Origin: Pisaster brevispinus
Taxonomy: Eukaryota > Echinodermata > Asteroidea > Forcipulatida > Asteriidae
Length of the DNA stretch: 64,000 bases
NCBI GenBank assembly: GCA_023634235.1
Contig: JAMKCF010000019.1
Location: 4,659,001-4,723,000 of the forward strand
Reading direction: 5' to 3'
A program made the translations under genes and the position numbers. How positions within the stretch are numbered: position 1 is the stretch's first letter; each line of letters starts with the position of its first letter. The notes beneath the pieces are model-generated. The model ran no database searches, was not told the origin of the DNA, and saw only the letters and a program-made list of their open reading frames with translations. Below are positions 1-13,659 of this stretch, piece after piece.

Positions 1-221
1 CACTCTTCCGGGAAATGGACTTCTGGGAAGTCCCCCTTCCCTCAACTTAAACTTTGCAATATAATGGATTTTTGTTGAAGGGGCAGGACTGTTCAATCTT
101 GTTTTGACCTGATTTGGGCAATAGTCTGGTCTGGTTGTCACCACTGGACAGTCCTGTACATCATTAGTCTAGACCCCAAAGATTTGTTTTGTACTTCTTC
201 TTTTTTGTAGATTATACACTA
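1..221. other. Window start, nothing recognised
   Basis: AT-leaning non-coding sequence. I see no gene, repeat family or regulatory site here. Confidence 0.5.
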
Positions 222-400
222 GTGGTGCTCGATATGGGATGGTGTAACACCCCGCCCCCCCCCCCCCCCAATGTCTTCATTGAGTGCTTGGAATCGCAGT
301 AATTCTTTAGAGAATTTTAGGGAGTACTTCTGAACAAGAGGAAAATGGTGCGGGCATGAGAGTATGGGAGGTACCCTCTTCCCCATATCAGGCATGGTAT
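222..400 (+). repeat. Dispersed repeat family B, copy 1
   Basis: It opens with ggtgctcgatatgggatgg, then a C run (255-269), tgtcttcattgag, ggaatcgcagtaattctttag, ggagtacttctg and ends near tatcaggcatgg. The same order of blocks recurs at 13660-13862, 49811-49990 and, reversed, 10425-10540. No coding capacity or terminal repeats are evident. Confidence 0.7.
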
Positions 401-1219
401 TTGAGATTAAAATAGGGCCGAGTCGACAGCTATCGTTGATGGCTCGATGAATACAAACGTACGGGGTCGATAATTGATTGTCCTGATTGCTGTCCGATTT
501 GTACACATTAAGGTAAAATCAAGCTTGCGGGTTCGATGTTGAGTCATTGTAAATAGTTCTAATTTTACAGCTGTTTTGTATATCGGCATAGCTTGACAAA
601 TACCGTTTTCTCATTCAACTGGGAAGGGGCTTAAGTCGACATTGTGATCTTGACGGGGAAATGCTTATTTATGACTTTCGGTGTCAATATGGAATTAAGA
701 TTTTCATCCTGGGTAATATTTTTATGAAGTGAGAAGGAAGGTGATTGACTCTGGACCTTGTTGTGATATGGAAAGTTAGAAAATGCATTAGTATTACAAC
801 TACAAAGTCAGTATAGGGTCAAGGCAAATTGGCTTAATAGTGAATAGTGTTTAGTACCAATAATAAACCTTATGCGAATATATAATACCAATTGTCACTC
901 ATTTAGAGAGATTATGTATACACGGTATGACCATATGATATCATATGAGCAGCGTGCAAAATTCCCACTTTTTTTCCTATCAAGTTGGTTTTGCAAAGTC
1001 TCCACATCAGGGACACTGTAAAGAGACGGATGTTCAGCAAGGAATTGTATGCACAAAATTAGTGGCACGGTGTTAATTAGGTATTTATTAAAAGTCAACA
1101 CTTAAAACCTAAAGGCTTATTTGTTTGGCTTGTAAGATTTTGCAGTGTCACTTAATGTAATACTGAAGTGGCTCGCTGTTTGGCACATAATGTAAGACCA
1201 TTTGGTTTATAATGTATAT
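401..1219. other. Non-coding, nothing recognised
   Basis: No coding signal on either strand beyond short chance frames, and no repeat of the families described here. Confidence 0.5.
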
Positions 1220-1589
1220 TCTGAAAGCTCCCGGTCTCTGGTCAGAATTGATCCGGGTCCTAGGGCGTCGCCCCATTTCTGGGTCACTGTGACCCGGAAT
1301 CTGTGTCATAGGACCCAGACATGGGTCAAACTGAGTCCGAGCTGAAAACCATTTTTTTAAAAACAGTTTCTTGGTTAGGCCGTGTCTGAAACGGCGACTT
1401 CGGCTATAGCTACAGCTAGAACAGCGCGTCTGCCAGTGTTGAAGAATAGGCAGACGCGCGCGATCTAGCCGTAGCTGTAGCCGAAGTCGCCGTTTCGGAC
1501 ACGGCCTCAGACTGACCCAGAAATGGTTCAGGCCCCCTTGGATTCGGGATTCAGGTAAATTCTGACCGGGAGGTTTTTTTTTAGAGTGT
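1220..1589 (+). mobile_element. MITE-like inverted-repeat element, family A copy 1 (interrupted)
   Basis: The ends are imperfect inverted repeats: CTCCCGGTC...AGAATTGATCCGGG on the left, and on the right the reverse complement of CCTCCCGGTCAGAATTT, closed by ttttagagtg. Internal short palindromic GACCCAGAAATGGGTCA-like blocks repeat. Copies 2 and 3 at 15988-16213 and 44968-45208 lack the central 130-bp insertion, which here is a separate foldback element. No transposase is encoded, so it is non-autonomous. Confidence 0.7.
1377..1507. mobile_element. Foldback element inserted in the family A MITE
   Basis: The arms 1377-1434 and 1449-1507 are reverse complements over about 58 bp with only a handful of mismatches and one indel. 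The loop is 14 nt (1435-1448). The arms start GGCCGTGTCYGAAACGGCG and are GC-rich and CpG-rich, unlike the surroundings. Flanking TTA/TCA could be a decayed 3-bp target duplication of PIF/Harbinger type. That family assignment is inference. Confidence 0.75.
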
Positions 1590-4500
1590 AATAATGGCAC
1601 ACAATGCAACCATGTGGCTGAAAATGTATGATAAATTGGTGGCACAAAATGTAATGTGGCTTAATTTATGCATATTGTAAAAATCTGATGAAGACCTTGT
1701 GAACAACCAAAGGTTGGAGTGTTGAACTTCAACTCCACAGCACCCCTTCCACGGACCTTCTGTTTGTTCAGCCAAGCAGAAAACATCCCCATCAAAATGA
1801 TGTTGACAGAAAAATCGTTTTAATTCAGAGAAGTTAAGCATCACAGGTAATCCACATGGTGCAAACACCTGTCCTGCGGGTGAGGTCAGGCTTTTCAGAA
1901 TATCAAACTATTTAACCAGTACGGTCAAGCGAGCTGAAGTGTCAATTGAGGGAATGGCTGGTGATTACCAAGATAGATATGTCAAGAATTTAAATTAATT
2001 TGTTGGGTTGGTTTTGGGGTTGTTGGATTTTTTTGTCAGAGAGAATGTCAGCCTTGTTTACATGTAATGTATTTCATTTCTTCCAAGGGTATTTCTAATC
2101 GCTGATTTAATAAAGTGCAAGTTAATGCCCAATTGACATGTGTGTCATCGGGAAGCCCGTTTGCATTTCTCCCATTAAAACGAAGGGCTCACGACAAAGT
2201 GAGAAGTATGATGGAATTGTTGTATTGTATTTAATCGGAAGATGTGGCGAACCATGGTTTAACGAATGGTTTTGAGGTGAAGAAGTACTGTCGGTATACG
2301 TAGGCAGTGTGTTGACTTGTTTTCTTCTAACTCTCAAATAATCACAGCTTAAAGCAAGAGCACCTCTCATGTTGGCAGACGTCATGACACTGCGTTTTTG
2401 CGAGTTTCTCGAAAAACGGCCAATTAGATCCAACGTGGCAAGTTAAGCAAAGTCATTGTAAATAGCAACTTGTATACATACGAACTTGTCTTAGACATTG
2501 CTCTGTGGTTTGCAATACCTGAAATGGACATTAAATGCCCTGTTTTTGTGACGGTTGAATTGACTGCTAAGGAGCTCATAATAAACAGACCAGACATCCG
2601 TCATTGGTTCAATCTTTATACAGTGGACAGTTATTCAAAGACATTGGGAATGAGCGATCTTCCTATAGCGTCTGACCCACGATTGACCCCCTCGAATCAT
2701 CTGGACAAAATTTGGAACTGCCCATAAAACATTGCATTCATTAATTGTCAAGGATAATGGCGCCATGTAGACCATGGACAGGAGTAAACTCGTGTAAATA
2801 TATCCACGCTTTCTCTATGCTCCATGTCCGTTTTGAGTCTGAGTCAAGCGTACGAAGCCATTCCATTACAGGGCTTTGTATTCGTAGCGATGCCTCTTTT
2901 AATTATGACACAGTGTCACTTGAATTTCAATGAGTGTTCTTGAAGTTGCCCGTCCTCGGAAGAAGTCATTGACTCAGGACAACTTTGAAACTTACTTTCA
3001 GAAATATACTTACACATAGGCCTATACCATACGAGTGTCTGTTCCTCCCAGGCGCTTTACCTTTGGTATAAATACTCCCCCAAAAACTGGATTTCAAAAA
3101 CTTACTTGGTAAGAATCTCTGCATGTCTACCTCAGAATGTATAACGTTTCGAGAAACAATTCCCTTCAAAGGAACGTTGTGGTAGAGAGAGAGGGATTCT
3201 GAAAGATTTCAATCTGAGAAACGTTTCTGCACGAAACGCTGCTCGGAATGTGTATTCCAATTACGGACTCGCAATTTTTCTGTTTTTACTGCCTGGGAAA
3301 AGTTCTTACCCGTGTTTTCATTTAAATCGTTTAAGCATATAAATTATATATATGAAATTAGTAGGGGAGATGTCCTTAGCTTTCGATCCAAACCGGACAT
3401 TCGTCAGAGGCAATATATATATATTTAAAAGTTTTTAAATGTTTCACGATTATAGACGAGTATAAAATAGCTATTATATGAATGTGCACTTGTAGAAAGA
3501 AATTCGTAAATACTGTATTCATGTTGCGCAACAAAGGTCCACATTTCAACACTTTACCGCTTACGCAGATATCGAAAGTTGTTTTACTTATAAACAAAAT
3601 TACGGAACATTTTTGAGAGTCACATTTGAGGTAAATATGTTTTTTCCAAATATTTACGCTTCTGGTTTTAGTGCAACGTACGTTTTTGGCTGTCTGGCAA
3701 AAAAAAATGTCTTAATACGTGACATATCACTGACAGCTGGTCCAGGAACGGAACTTCACTGTATCTTTGGCTTCCACACCCGTACCTAATCCCAAGCACA
3801 CCTTTCATAAAATATGACGAGGGGTCATAACTAATTAAGCTTTTCGAAGAATAGTCTATCAGCAGCTTGAGTTCGTGAATATCAGTACATCGTCTAGCCA
3901 CTGACGTCAACAGTACACAGCGTGTGCGTGAAAGGTAGTGCCGTTTTCAGGCATTTTGATCCTCAGGCTTTCTCGTCGTCTTCCTCTCGAAGAACCGCAA
4001 CTAAAAAGAGGAACACAATCTAAACGCAAAATCAATACTTGCGTCCATTTTTAGCGTGCAGTCTACTTTTCGTGGTCTGTAGTTTGTCTCGAGCTATTGT
4101 TAGCGAGGTTTTCAGCAACTAGACCAGAATATTGATGAATTACTCGGACGAGAAATGAGAATTATCCGTTGTAAACTGATATCAACCAAAAGCACCCACG
4201 GTTTAAATGCCAAAAATATGTAAGTGGCCCGACGTTTCAACCCTATATAGCAGAGTATTTCTTGAAATATTCCAACGTGTGATTTTAAAGTCGTGTGACG
4301 TTTTCTATGAACATATAATCTAAAAAGCACTAGTATTGCATTAGTGCATCATATCATAGAGACGCGGTCCTTTCTCTGTGATCAGACGAAATAAATATGG
4401 GAAATACATGATACGCTTTATGAAAGCATTAATGTTTCCGACCCTTGGTCGAATTCGAAATGATACTGATCATGCATATCAAACTCCATATGTTTTCCAA

Positions 4501-7500
4501 TAAAGTAAAATATAGTTTTATGTTGATACCATATGCATTTCATAGAAATGTGTTTTTCCCTGGCCGAGTTCCACTTGACTGGATATCTTTTTGAACACGT
4601 CGTGATTAATCAAGCTTAATATGCAGACATTCTTAATTTTGCTTTATTGTACGACAGTGAGACATACACCATTGGGCTGAAGTCATTTCTGATCCTCCAG
4701 ATTTCAAATACCGCATGACCAAGCTGTGCAAAGATTATCAAAATCAGTGGTCACGAAAAACGGTTTGTGTTCTGTCACGCAACTGTTATATCGATTGACG
4801 TGATCGAAAGAAGGAACTGTGACTTATATGGTCTACATTTCGGTGAGTCTCCTGGCCTTGACAACATTTTGGACGGAAATATTTCTCTGGAGTCTGGAGA
4901 TTTTTAAGAGCTTATATATTGAAATAATAATTTTCTCTTTGATAATTACCAAGCCCTTTGTTATTAAAGGTCTGCAGAAACAAACGTTATCTCATTAGCA
5001 CACATCTCTGACCACATCGCTTCAGGACGAAGGACTTCTGCGTCCTACCTACCCACAGGCTAAACCCCGTCCCGTACTAGTCGGGCATAATTCCGGCTTC
5101 GGTGAATAGAGGAAACTTTCATTACCGATTGACCTACAGTGTCTTTCATTTGCGCAACTTTCACGCAAATTGTGAAAGTGTATTTGCTGTTAACTTGTGG
5201 GAAAAAAATAGTATGTGCCAAGAAACAGCGAGAAAACAAGTAAACAAGACACAGGAAGGTCTTTATTCCCCTAGTGAATAATACTTACTTTATTGGGACT
5301 TCATACGTTATTGTCCCAAAGATTTAAGTTAACTTGGCAATTTATCCCTACGGTGTACATGATTGTAATGGATTGTTGTGCAGGTGGCAGAATTGGGCGT
5401 GACGTGTGCTTTGGGCGAGCACCCCTCAGCAATATATCATGACACTGGATGACACTGGACTCATTCTACTCTAAAAATGGAACCTGCATGGAGTCTGTGA
5501 AAGTAAAAGAAAACACCATTATTTGAGGTATAATGGTAATACCGAGAATACACACAACAAACAGTAAAACTTGGCAATCCTTTTATTTATTTAAACATCC
5601 TATACGTTTACTTATTATTTTTGTATCAAGACCGCAGAACTTCCATTAATAAAAACTATGGTAATGGACGAACGCATTAAGCTCTTTCGTTTGAAATGTG
5701 AATATTTGGAACGAACAAACGAACCTGAAAGCAAGGGTGCACTGGGATATTCGAATGGTAAAGAGGGCCAACCTGTTCACAGCACTTGCAGCGCCAAAAC
5801 TATGGTAACATTTTAAGGTGGAACAAGGGGTGTACTTTTTTTTCGAGGGGGCACTTCTAGCCAATTAAAGCTGTAGGCCTAGTTTCCGTTTGTATTATTC
5901 TTAAAACAAACCCCTATTCAGCGCTCTTGTTGTGTCATTTACTATTTTCGTAAGATAATCTGATGCAAGTGTAAAAACAAATACATTGTCGGCGTGTAAA
6001 TGGACAAATAATTACATTTAAAGCTTACAAAATGTAACATTCTACTCTGGTCATTTGTAATCTCAAAAGTCAAGATTTCAAAAGGGGGCAGGAGGTGTAG
6101 GGGAGCACGGACGTCAATTGGGGGCACGGGGACACGTGCCCCCTTGCTTACGCCACTGAGCGCTTGAAACAAGTATCAACACTGGATGTAGACAATTGTT
6201 GCAACAAATTTAAAGTGGTTTATTTTTATTTTATGTTTGTCCCTTCTCGCCAAAGGCAACGTCCTCTCTGATTCGCTGTAATCGTTTTTGAAAAACTTCC
6301 GACTGCAACAGATCTGTACCTGTGTATTGACGCACGGGACTTGAACCTGCCACGTTACTAAACACTGGCGGACAATTACCTTTGTGTCTAACATGATTGA
6401 GAACAGTTCTGCCCGACGGAATATCGTGTTAACGTTTCTTGGGGCCCGTGAGGCACGGTTCCAGGGGTTAGAACGGAAGCTCTGTGAACATCGATAAGAA
6501 CTTCAGCGTTGTTTTCCCCCCTCATGCTTCGGTTGCGTTTAAGTAATAAAAACATTCCGCTGGACATGATGATGACATGTTGCTTCTGAGAACAGTTTCG
6601 TTTCGGCGGGGAGACTCTAGACGGTCTTATCTCAAGCCTCAGGAAAAAAACAAAAACTTGGAAGGAGATTCTCCTTAAGAAACATTGTTAATATTTATAG
6701 ATGCAACCTTAGGCCTCAAATCACTTCAGAGTTTCTATTTTTACAAAAGTTGTCTCCAAGGTCTCTTTTAAGTATCGTATAGGTCTATTTCATACCATTG
6801 ATGTCAAAAACAATTTCCGTGGCTCTGAAACAGCTGGATGTCCAGGCATGAAATTTTTCGAGGGGTTTATGTTTTGCCGACTGTTCTTTGGCATTCTACA
6901 CAGCTTCATCGGCCTTGGCCGCCCAGATAAATAAAAGAGTTTGATTGTCCTAAAAAATGCTTTTCTCTTCGGTGCAAACCCTCGTTGTTTCACGGCAACG
7001 ATGAAGTATCGACCAAATCTGGTCCCATTTTCATGGCTCTGCTTACCGTAAGCAAAGAATCGGCGCTTACAGAAGCAGGGAATTTCTTGGTTACGTCTAG
7101 TGTATTTCGCAAGTTAGCAAAGAAGTTTCGCTTGTGCGCGTGCGTATTCCACGTTACAAGCATTATTCACTTACGCAGCTAGTGCAGAGATTCGCCTCTT
7201 TCCCTGCAAGCGATAAAACGGTAATCGCAAGCACACAATGCGGCGGTAAGCTGAACCATTGATTTGGGCCCTGATCTCTTGAAAACTCAAACATAAAAGG
7301 TTGATCCGATCTAGTTTCGCAATTTCTCCCACTGCATTACTCCGTTATGCTAATATTTATAATTGGGTTTCCCGCGGTATTTAGGAGGCGCAGCTGGGAA
7401 TCAATTGGAATATTTATCTGTAGAGCAGTGATGTCCCCCCAAAAACCGGGCATCACGTCATGGGAGGAAAGGACCTTGATGGTTGGGATATTGTTTTTAA

Positions 7501-7645
7501 CTGTTTGGATTGTCAAGATATCATCTGTAGGGATTCTATATCAAGGTATTGGGCAAGTCTCCCTACATGGTGCGCGTTGCTGACACAGCATCCTTTCTGG
7601 ATCTAAAAGTAGGTCACTTCAGAAACAGTGTAGTGGAATGCAGGG

Positions 7646-7650
<5 letters not shown>
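1590..7650. other. Intergenic, mostly unique-looking non-coding sequence
   Basis: No gene can be supported. The short open frames lack domains, plausible splice sites or codon bias. An AT dinucleotide run lies near 3410-3425. A fragment with a 'cagtggcgtaagc' end is at 6060-6165. The stretch 7020-7260 has a locally different, GTAAGC/CGC-rich texture that may be an old repeat. TAGGCCTA occurs at 3017 and 5874. Confidence 0.5.
6060..6165 (-). repeat. Dispersed repeat with CAGTGGCGT end, copy 1
   Basis: On the minus strand it begins cagtggcgtaagcaagggg, then a G-rich and gtgcccc-rich stretch. The related start atcagtggcgtggccagagg occurs on the plus strand at 21043-21130. CAGTGGCGTAGC-type ends are common on interspersed repeats of many marine animals. 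Confidence 0.45.

Positions 7651-7733
<83 letters not shown>
7651..7733. repeat. (CT)41 microsatellite
   Basis: An uninterrupted CT dinucleotide run of 83 bp. It creates a spurious Leu-Ser reading frame that is not a gene. Confidence 0.98.
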
Positions 7734-7735
<2 letters not shown>

Positions 7736-10424
7736 GCCTAAATAAATGTTAGTGTAAAAAGGTCAGGGAAGACATGTTCAATGGAACCTTGAATTGTAAA
7801 CTATATGAGGGTGGACGATTCAGGGTTACGTGCTTACTCAATAATTCATTTTAAAGATACAACTTTGTATGAACATTTGTCAGAGTTAATGATGAGCGAA
7901 ATGATAACTTGGTTTGCTGCATGAAAGGAGAGAAGGGGGAAGTTTATGGGCAATGGTTTGGGAAACATTCTTTAGTGATATACAAATATATAGGGCCCAT
8001 ATTAAAATAACTTGCAGAAGACTTGCACCGTAATTGTGTTTTATTTACCGCAAACCAGAGGGTCGAGGTAACATGTATTACGTTTTGATTTAGGAACCCA
8101 AGAGCAGAAATGGTGAACCTTTTTGTTTTTTAGATGTTTTCCCATCAGTTGTACACATCTCAAATAAACCCACTGGGTGGTGTAAACAGCCAGGTTCTAA
8201 AGCAATGAACATCTCGAAGTGTTGATGGATACGTGAACCAAGGGACTACCAGTACAACGTTAGGGTGATTTGTGCCAATACACTCTACAGCCACATTTCT
8301 CTCCCGTTATAACAGTTTGACGTCGACTAAAAGAAGGCACAACTTCATGCGTGTTGTTATGCTTCCCCTACCCGCTTGGCAGCTAAACAGATTGTTAAAG
8401 ATGCATTTCAATTTGGCTGTTTTTTGTGGAGCTTGCTCCAATTAATGTTCAGAATTGTTGACATCTTTATGTTGAGGAACTTGGGGACTTTTGAAAAGGC
8501 TACTACTTTTCAAGATGCAAATTTGTCAAAATATATCTCTATTTTTTCACATTGGTAGCTGCTTTTTAGTCTCTGTGTGTGTTCTGGACGTTTTTACCGG
8601 CCTTTGGTTTTTTAGTTAGAATAGGCTTACTATACCAGCTAAAGTTATTTTGGAAGTCTTATGTCGAACTCTGACCCGAGTATTCGTCAATGCCTTTGGG
8701 CGATTCGTTGATCCTATAGACGTGACAAGGGATCCGTTAGACTCAACTACTTTCAAGTTCGGATTAATCCAGTCACGTTCCGGGCATTTTGTTTCCTGGT
8801 TTGTTGTGGTTGGTGTGGAATGTGATTTAAATGTAACGCGAGGTTGCTTTTTCATTCTATTAAGGAAGCTTCAGATGACCATTCACGTGCCTATGTTTCT
8901 GAGCATTTTTATAGTAGATAATTAAGTTGTTTTTCCTAATTAATATATCGAAAAAGAGGCCTTTCTCATTTTGTGCATTTGATGCCAGATAGAACAATTC
9001 GGAAGACATCTTTGTATGGTATGAGAACTTAACGGGAACTAATATTTACGTTGTTCTATAGGATTGGCTTCGAAACCTGGATACACTGATGGTTACTGTA
9101 AGATTCCAAATTGAGTGGAGGTTTTTCAGATCTGAGAGTGGAATATTTCTATAATGCCGCTTTGATACAAGTGGTGTTGGAGTTTATAACTTACAACACA
9201 CTTGGAAGGAACATTCTTCCACTTATGTACACAAATGTCGAAAATATGAAGAAGAAAAAACTAAGTATATCTACCATGATTTCACCTGTGTCTAGAAGAC
9301 ATCCGTCAAAGTTACGTGTAACGTTTTGTAGTTTTGGTCTCTTTAATGCAATGTATACGGAAATCCACTGTACGGCAAATACCGTGCGTAGGATGGACAG
9401 AGAAAGACGTGTTACGTTTAGGTCAAAGGTTGCCCGTAAGTGTTGCGGTGATGACGATTTCGTGTGCCATTTCGATATCGTTAATAAAAAAAAGTACCGT
9501 CAGCCTGAGTTGACGACCAGATTCTCAGCCGATGGTCACGGTCAATGATTGCCACTAGAATACCTGGTGAATCCCCGTGACATTTCGTCGTTTTTAATAA
9601 ATGTCGTGAAGTGCTGTTTAGTAGGTCGGTATTTGCCGTGAGAAGTCGTTGTGTGTATAGCTGTGGTAACTGGTTCTGTAGGCTTCCCCTTGTGACACGC
9701 AGCACTGGGGCATGGGGAATGGCTACGTGCAAATTCTGAAGGATACGAGCTTGGTTGATTGAGCTGACAGTCGTTAGTCTCTAAATACACAATAGATAAA
9801 ACGGATGCCAGGTCCACCCCCTCAATGCCATAAAAACAACAACTCATATCCGAATGATCCCTGTGGTTTGTTGCCTCGATGCGGTTCTGGACAACGAAAC
9901 TACAAAAAAGACAGACAGAGGTCCCAGAAAAATAGGGTATAGGCCAGCCAATAGTCGAGTCTAGGATCTTATAGGATACATGATCGAGTTGAGTGTTTCC
10001 TATGTAAATCCAGTGTTCAAGTTGTGTTTTTTTATATAAATGATGTCTTTACCCGATGTTCACCTGGCATTTCCATTTAGAAATGTTATATGGGAATAGT
10101 TTTCATATCTCGCAATAACGTTTAGAGTTGATCGACTAAACAATACATCGAGCTTAACGCATTGAGCAGATGGGCCAGACCCCGGGAGATTGGCCGTAGG
10201 CTTAGAGAGTTAATTTTCTCGCGCTAGTACCCGCCTCTGAGACTGGTATGGGAGTGGGCACTGTAAGAAAGTTGTAGAAAAATCACCAACAAGATGTAAA
10301 GACCAAAATGGTTTTGAAATGGTATCCCTATGAGTTACTTCTCAACCAAGGTGGGCTTTTGTCTTTATACCATCAGTAGCATTGAACTTGGTGTGTAGAC
10401 CTTAGTCACAACTTCTTTCCGCTT
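7734..10424. other. Intergenic, no recognised element
   Basis: The longest open frame (9111-9548, + strand, 145 codons) has no recognisable domain and no typical start context; I do not call it a gene. I see no repeats of the families described here. Confidence 0.5.
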
Positions 10425-10540
10425 GATGTCCCCTCCCCTGAAAGAAAATCCTCAAAAGAATTCCTGAGATTCCCAAAATGCAATGAAGACACAAAATAAG
10501 TACACTACGCAACATTATCGAGCACCAAATGCCACTTGAT
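10425..10540 (-). repeat. Dispersed repeat family B, copy 4 (reverse)
   Basis: Read on the minus strand it gives ggtgctcgataatg, ttgtgtcttcattgcattt, tgggaatctcaggaattct and gaggattttct, the same block order as the plus-strand copies. It appears truncated at its distal end. Confidence 0.65.
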
Positions 10541-10949
10541 AAAACGAACTCAAATTGCAAAAATTTACAAGAAACGACAGTATGACCATAATATCAGTCA
10601 TTTTCCTGCGAGGTCTGTTTCATCCATCTATCACCACTAAAGCCAGAGTATTAGAATAATAGTTGCGTAGAGTACCGGCGTAATTCGATTATAGGTCAAA
10701 TGACACTAGCACATACCTATAATGGGCCTAAATGTCCGCGGGTCCATGTCCCATTGTGACCCAAGTAGTCGAGGAGGCTGTGTTGCTTTTGGTCACAGCT
10801 CATGAGGTAAGCTTCTTCCACGGCATGTCTTTGCTGGCGAAGATACCTAAAGGTGGTTCACGTCGGCTGCAAGTGCGTTAATGGCTAAACAGACCTTAGA
10901 CAGGCATACACCGCCGTAGGGGCTGCAACCTAAGGTCTATGTCCAATGG

Positions 10950-11045
10950 CATAGAGCTGCTCAAGCAGAAAATCTTGCTTAACAGTTTTCTGCTTAGCAA
11001 ATATGTGCAGGATACCAGTCAAAATGGTACATGATACATGGCATT
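10950..11045 (+). repeat. Dispersed repeat family C, copy 1
   Basis: It contains catagagctgctcaagcaga, a tgcttaac block and ataccagtcaaaatgg, the order seen also at 28575-28770 and 59583-59680. Confidence 0.55.
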
Positions 11046-11114
11046 TTATTTCTTTTTATTTTTAGAATTAATAGTTTGTAAATGAGGCCCTTCTTTGTGA
11101 AAAAAATATTCTTT

Positions 11115-11290
11115 GAGCCAATCCGTAGTTACGGAGTTTTCATCCGTAATAGCAGATTGTGGATCTGTTATAACAGGTTATGGATACGCAATAGCGGGCT
11201 GTTAATGTTCATATCCTTTTATATGGACTCGTTGATGAAATAACCGATTGTGAAACCGCAATAACGGTATGACCCGTAATAAAGGATTAT
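11115..11290. repeat. Degenerate short tandem array
   Basis: Variants of a 17-20 bp word (ccgtaatagcagattgtgg, acgcaatagcgggctgtt, accgcaataacggtatg, ccgtaataaaggatta) follow one another. The units are too diverged to define a precise period. Confidence 0.5.
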
Positions 11291-11913
11291 ACATTTTTGT
11301 AATACACTCTAAAAAAATACATTTTAAAAAAATTGCCCAATGTTGGTCTAAACATGCTGTGCTCTAAATGTCAACGAGTTAAATAATTGTTCATTTTTGC
11401 CCAACAGCTACTCCATAGTATTCGATTGGAACCTTAGAAAATATAAAGGCGATTAATACTTTAGTTTCAACACTAAGTAAAGAAACGTGTTCATGACATT
11501 TTTTCAGCCGTTTCGTGAATGGAGCTGTTGTCCGCCTTCAAGGTGGAACCAGGCCTTTTCGCATACGAGACAATTGCCAGTTTTCAGACGAAGGTCTCCA
11601 ACTACGAACAATTTCTCCCAGCTTTTATGTCAATTGTGTGTGAGGAACGGACCACAACAAGTGTGATTGCTCAGTCCATCTCTAGTTTGATTTTAAACTC
11701 TTGACTCTGCACGATACAATGTTCTTTGTCACCAGTCTTGCACAGTCCAGGTTATTTCCACACCTTCGTCTGCAGGTCAGTTGCTGATTGACGTTTTGAA
11801 AGGGTCTCGCGCGATCTTTAGGCCAGGCAGGCGGGTTACTCAGTCTGTAGTAAGTACCTTGACGAAAGATAGACGAAACCGATCGGTCTACAACACACGC
11901 GGGAAAACTTGCC

Positions 11914-11941
11914 GTTTTGTTTGTTTGTTTGTTTGTTTGTT
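11914..11941. repeat. (TTTG)n microsatellite
   Basis: About six tandem tttg units, followed by a further T/G-rich stretch to about 11975. Confidence 0.85.
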
Positions 11942-13659
11942 AGATTTTGTGGGTTTTTTGTTTGTTTGTTTTTTTCCGATTCCAGAAGCGGACTTCTGAA
12001 TTATAATTTAAAGAAAGAAGTTTAGGCAGAGAAAACTTTTTTTGGATAAGCCCTGTCAGTCAGGCTAATTTAACGGCATGTTTAAACAAACTCGGCTACT
12101 CAGGTATGTACCAGTCCCTTACTTATTCCTTCAAACACTAGTTTCTCTAATACAGTGAAACCATGCTGTGATAAATCTACCGTACGAGAAAGACTTGTTC
12201 AGTGACCTATACAAAAACGAAGAAACTGTCTTCGTTTTGACCGTTGGGAGCTTACTGGTAAACTTGTTCTGCAGCTTGAGGTGTGTTTTACGCAATTATT
12301 TGTGCTATTATAGTTTTTAACAGTGCATAGATGATGTCAGCTGTTTGAGACGACACGAGGTTGTAATCTTTGGAGAGGCCAGTGTGCTAAACTGTACCAA
12401 CACTCAATTTTACGCACCTTTTCTGTTTAGGTTTTGTAAAGCGCTGCTTTGTATATGTATTCTGTGTTAGGACTATTTTCTGTAGTTTCTGCCAGATTGA
12501 TTCCGTGAGACCCCTGCTGTGAGCAAGTGAACTATTTATTTAGGCCTATATAATCATTGTCGCTATACATCTGAACAAATTCACATGTGGTCAGCTCATG
12601 AAATGCAGGAGGATAAACAGAAATCAAGGATATAATACAGCCGCCAAAAACACTGGAAAGATATATGTGTGAGGTTTGGGGTCGTTAAGCTTTATTCATC
12701 CACCGCCTGAAAACTGGTCTTTGTGGGTAATTCAAAGCACCGTAAATTTCCCATTCAAAAACTGGAATACCTCTCCCGATCCCCATGAGAAATTATACTT
12801 GATTTGAGAGGTTTGACCAGGCATTGTCATCGTCCCGTGAATAGCTTGACCATAAGCTCACTTCCTAATGTCGAGACGTAAATGGAATGTCCACAGCTGG
12901 TGCTAATATTTGCCAGGGGGTGGGGTCAAGCAGCGCCAAAACTGACACATGACCTCGGTTAAGGACACGAGTTTTGAGAAGAAAGAGTCAAAACAAACAC
13001 AGTCTGAGCATGGTCTGAGTCTGGCAAGAGCAAGCCGTGACAAGTGGGCCGTCCGAGGACCAAGCGCGATCGTGAGGTGAAGACTGCCTGCCTGTGCCTA
13101 CGGCCTTAGTGTCTGGATTGAGACAAGTTACCTGCCGGGCATGACCAAATAAATAACACTTTAGCTATAAACGCTTCCGAATTATGTAATCGTTCATGAT
13201 GATGTACCTAGAGTGCTAATGCTGGCGTACTAATAATGTGATCTTGAAGGGTCATTCACAGAACCTTACAGTACAGAAGAGCTACGACGCTATATATTAT
13301 GTGAGGAAGTATAGTAACCTCGAAAACATTTGCGTTTTGTTTAGAAACAGTCTTTTCTTCGGCCGTAGACCAAGATTGGAGCTTACGTGCTTGCTCTCTG
13401 CTTCAGCCGGTGGTAATGCTTTACTTCAATGCCAAAGTTAACCTTACATCCTCAATCCACGCAATTGCTTCATACACATACCAACCGAATGTCATTATAC
13501 GACTAATGCACATTCCTGAGACCCCCATGGTCCGACCATGGGGTTCAGTGAATTAAATTTACCTGACGGTGCATTCTGAACGTCACTTGGAGAACTGCCC
13601 TCCACTTCACAACATTGTGGTCGGTTTTTGTTTTGGTATTTTCTTGTGTCTCCTCCCCC

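Larger units (their letters stand above)
10541..13659. other. Intergenic with degenerate repeats
   Basis: It holds a dispersed repeat C copy near 10950, a degenerate array of ccgtaataacggattgtg-like words at 11115-11290, a cactctaaaaa motif at 11296 resembling MITE ends, a TTTG run, and a 9-bp-stem palindrome at 13523-13543. I see no coding signal. Confidence 0.5.

Noticed and set aside
7549..7752. Leu-Ser repeat protein
   Set aside because: It is only the translation of the CT microsatellite.
9111..9548. 145-codon open frame as a gene
   Set aside because: No recognisable domain, no splice or promoter context, and an overlapping open frame on the other strand.
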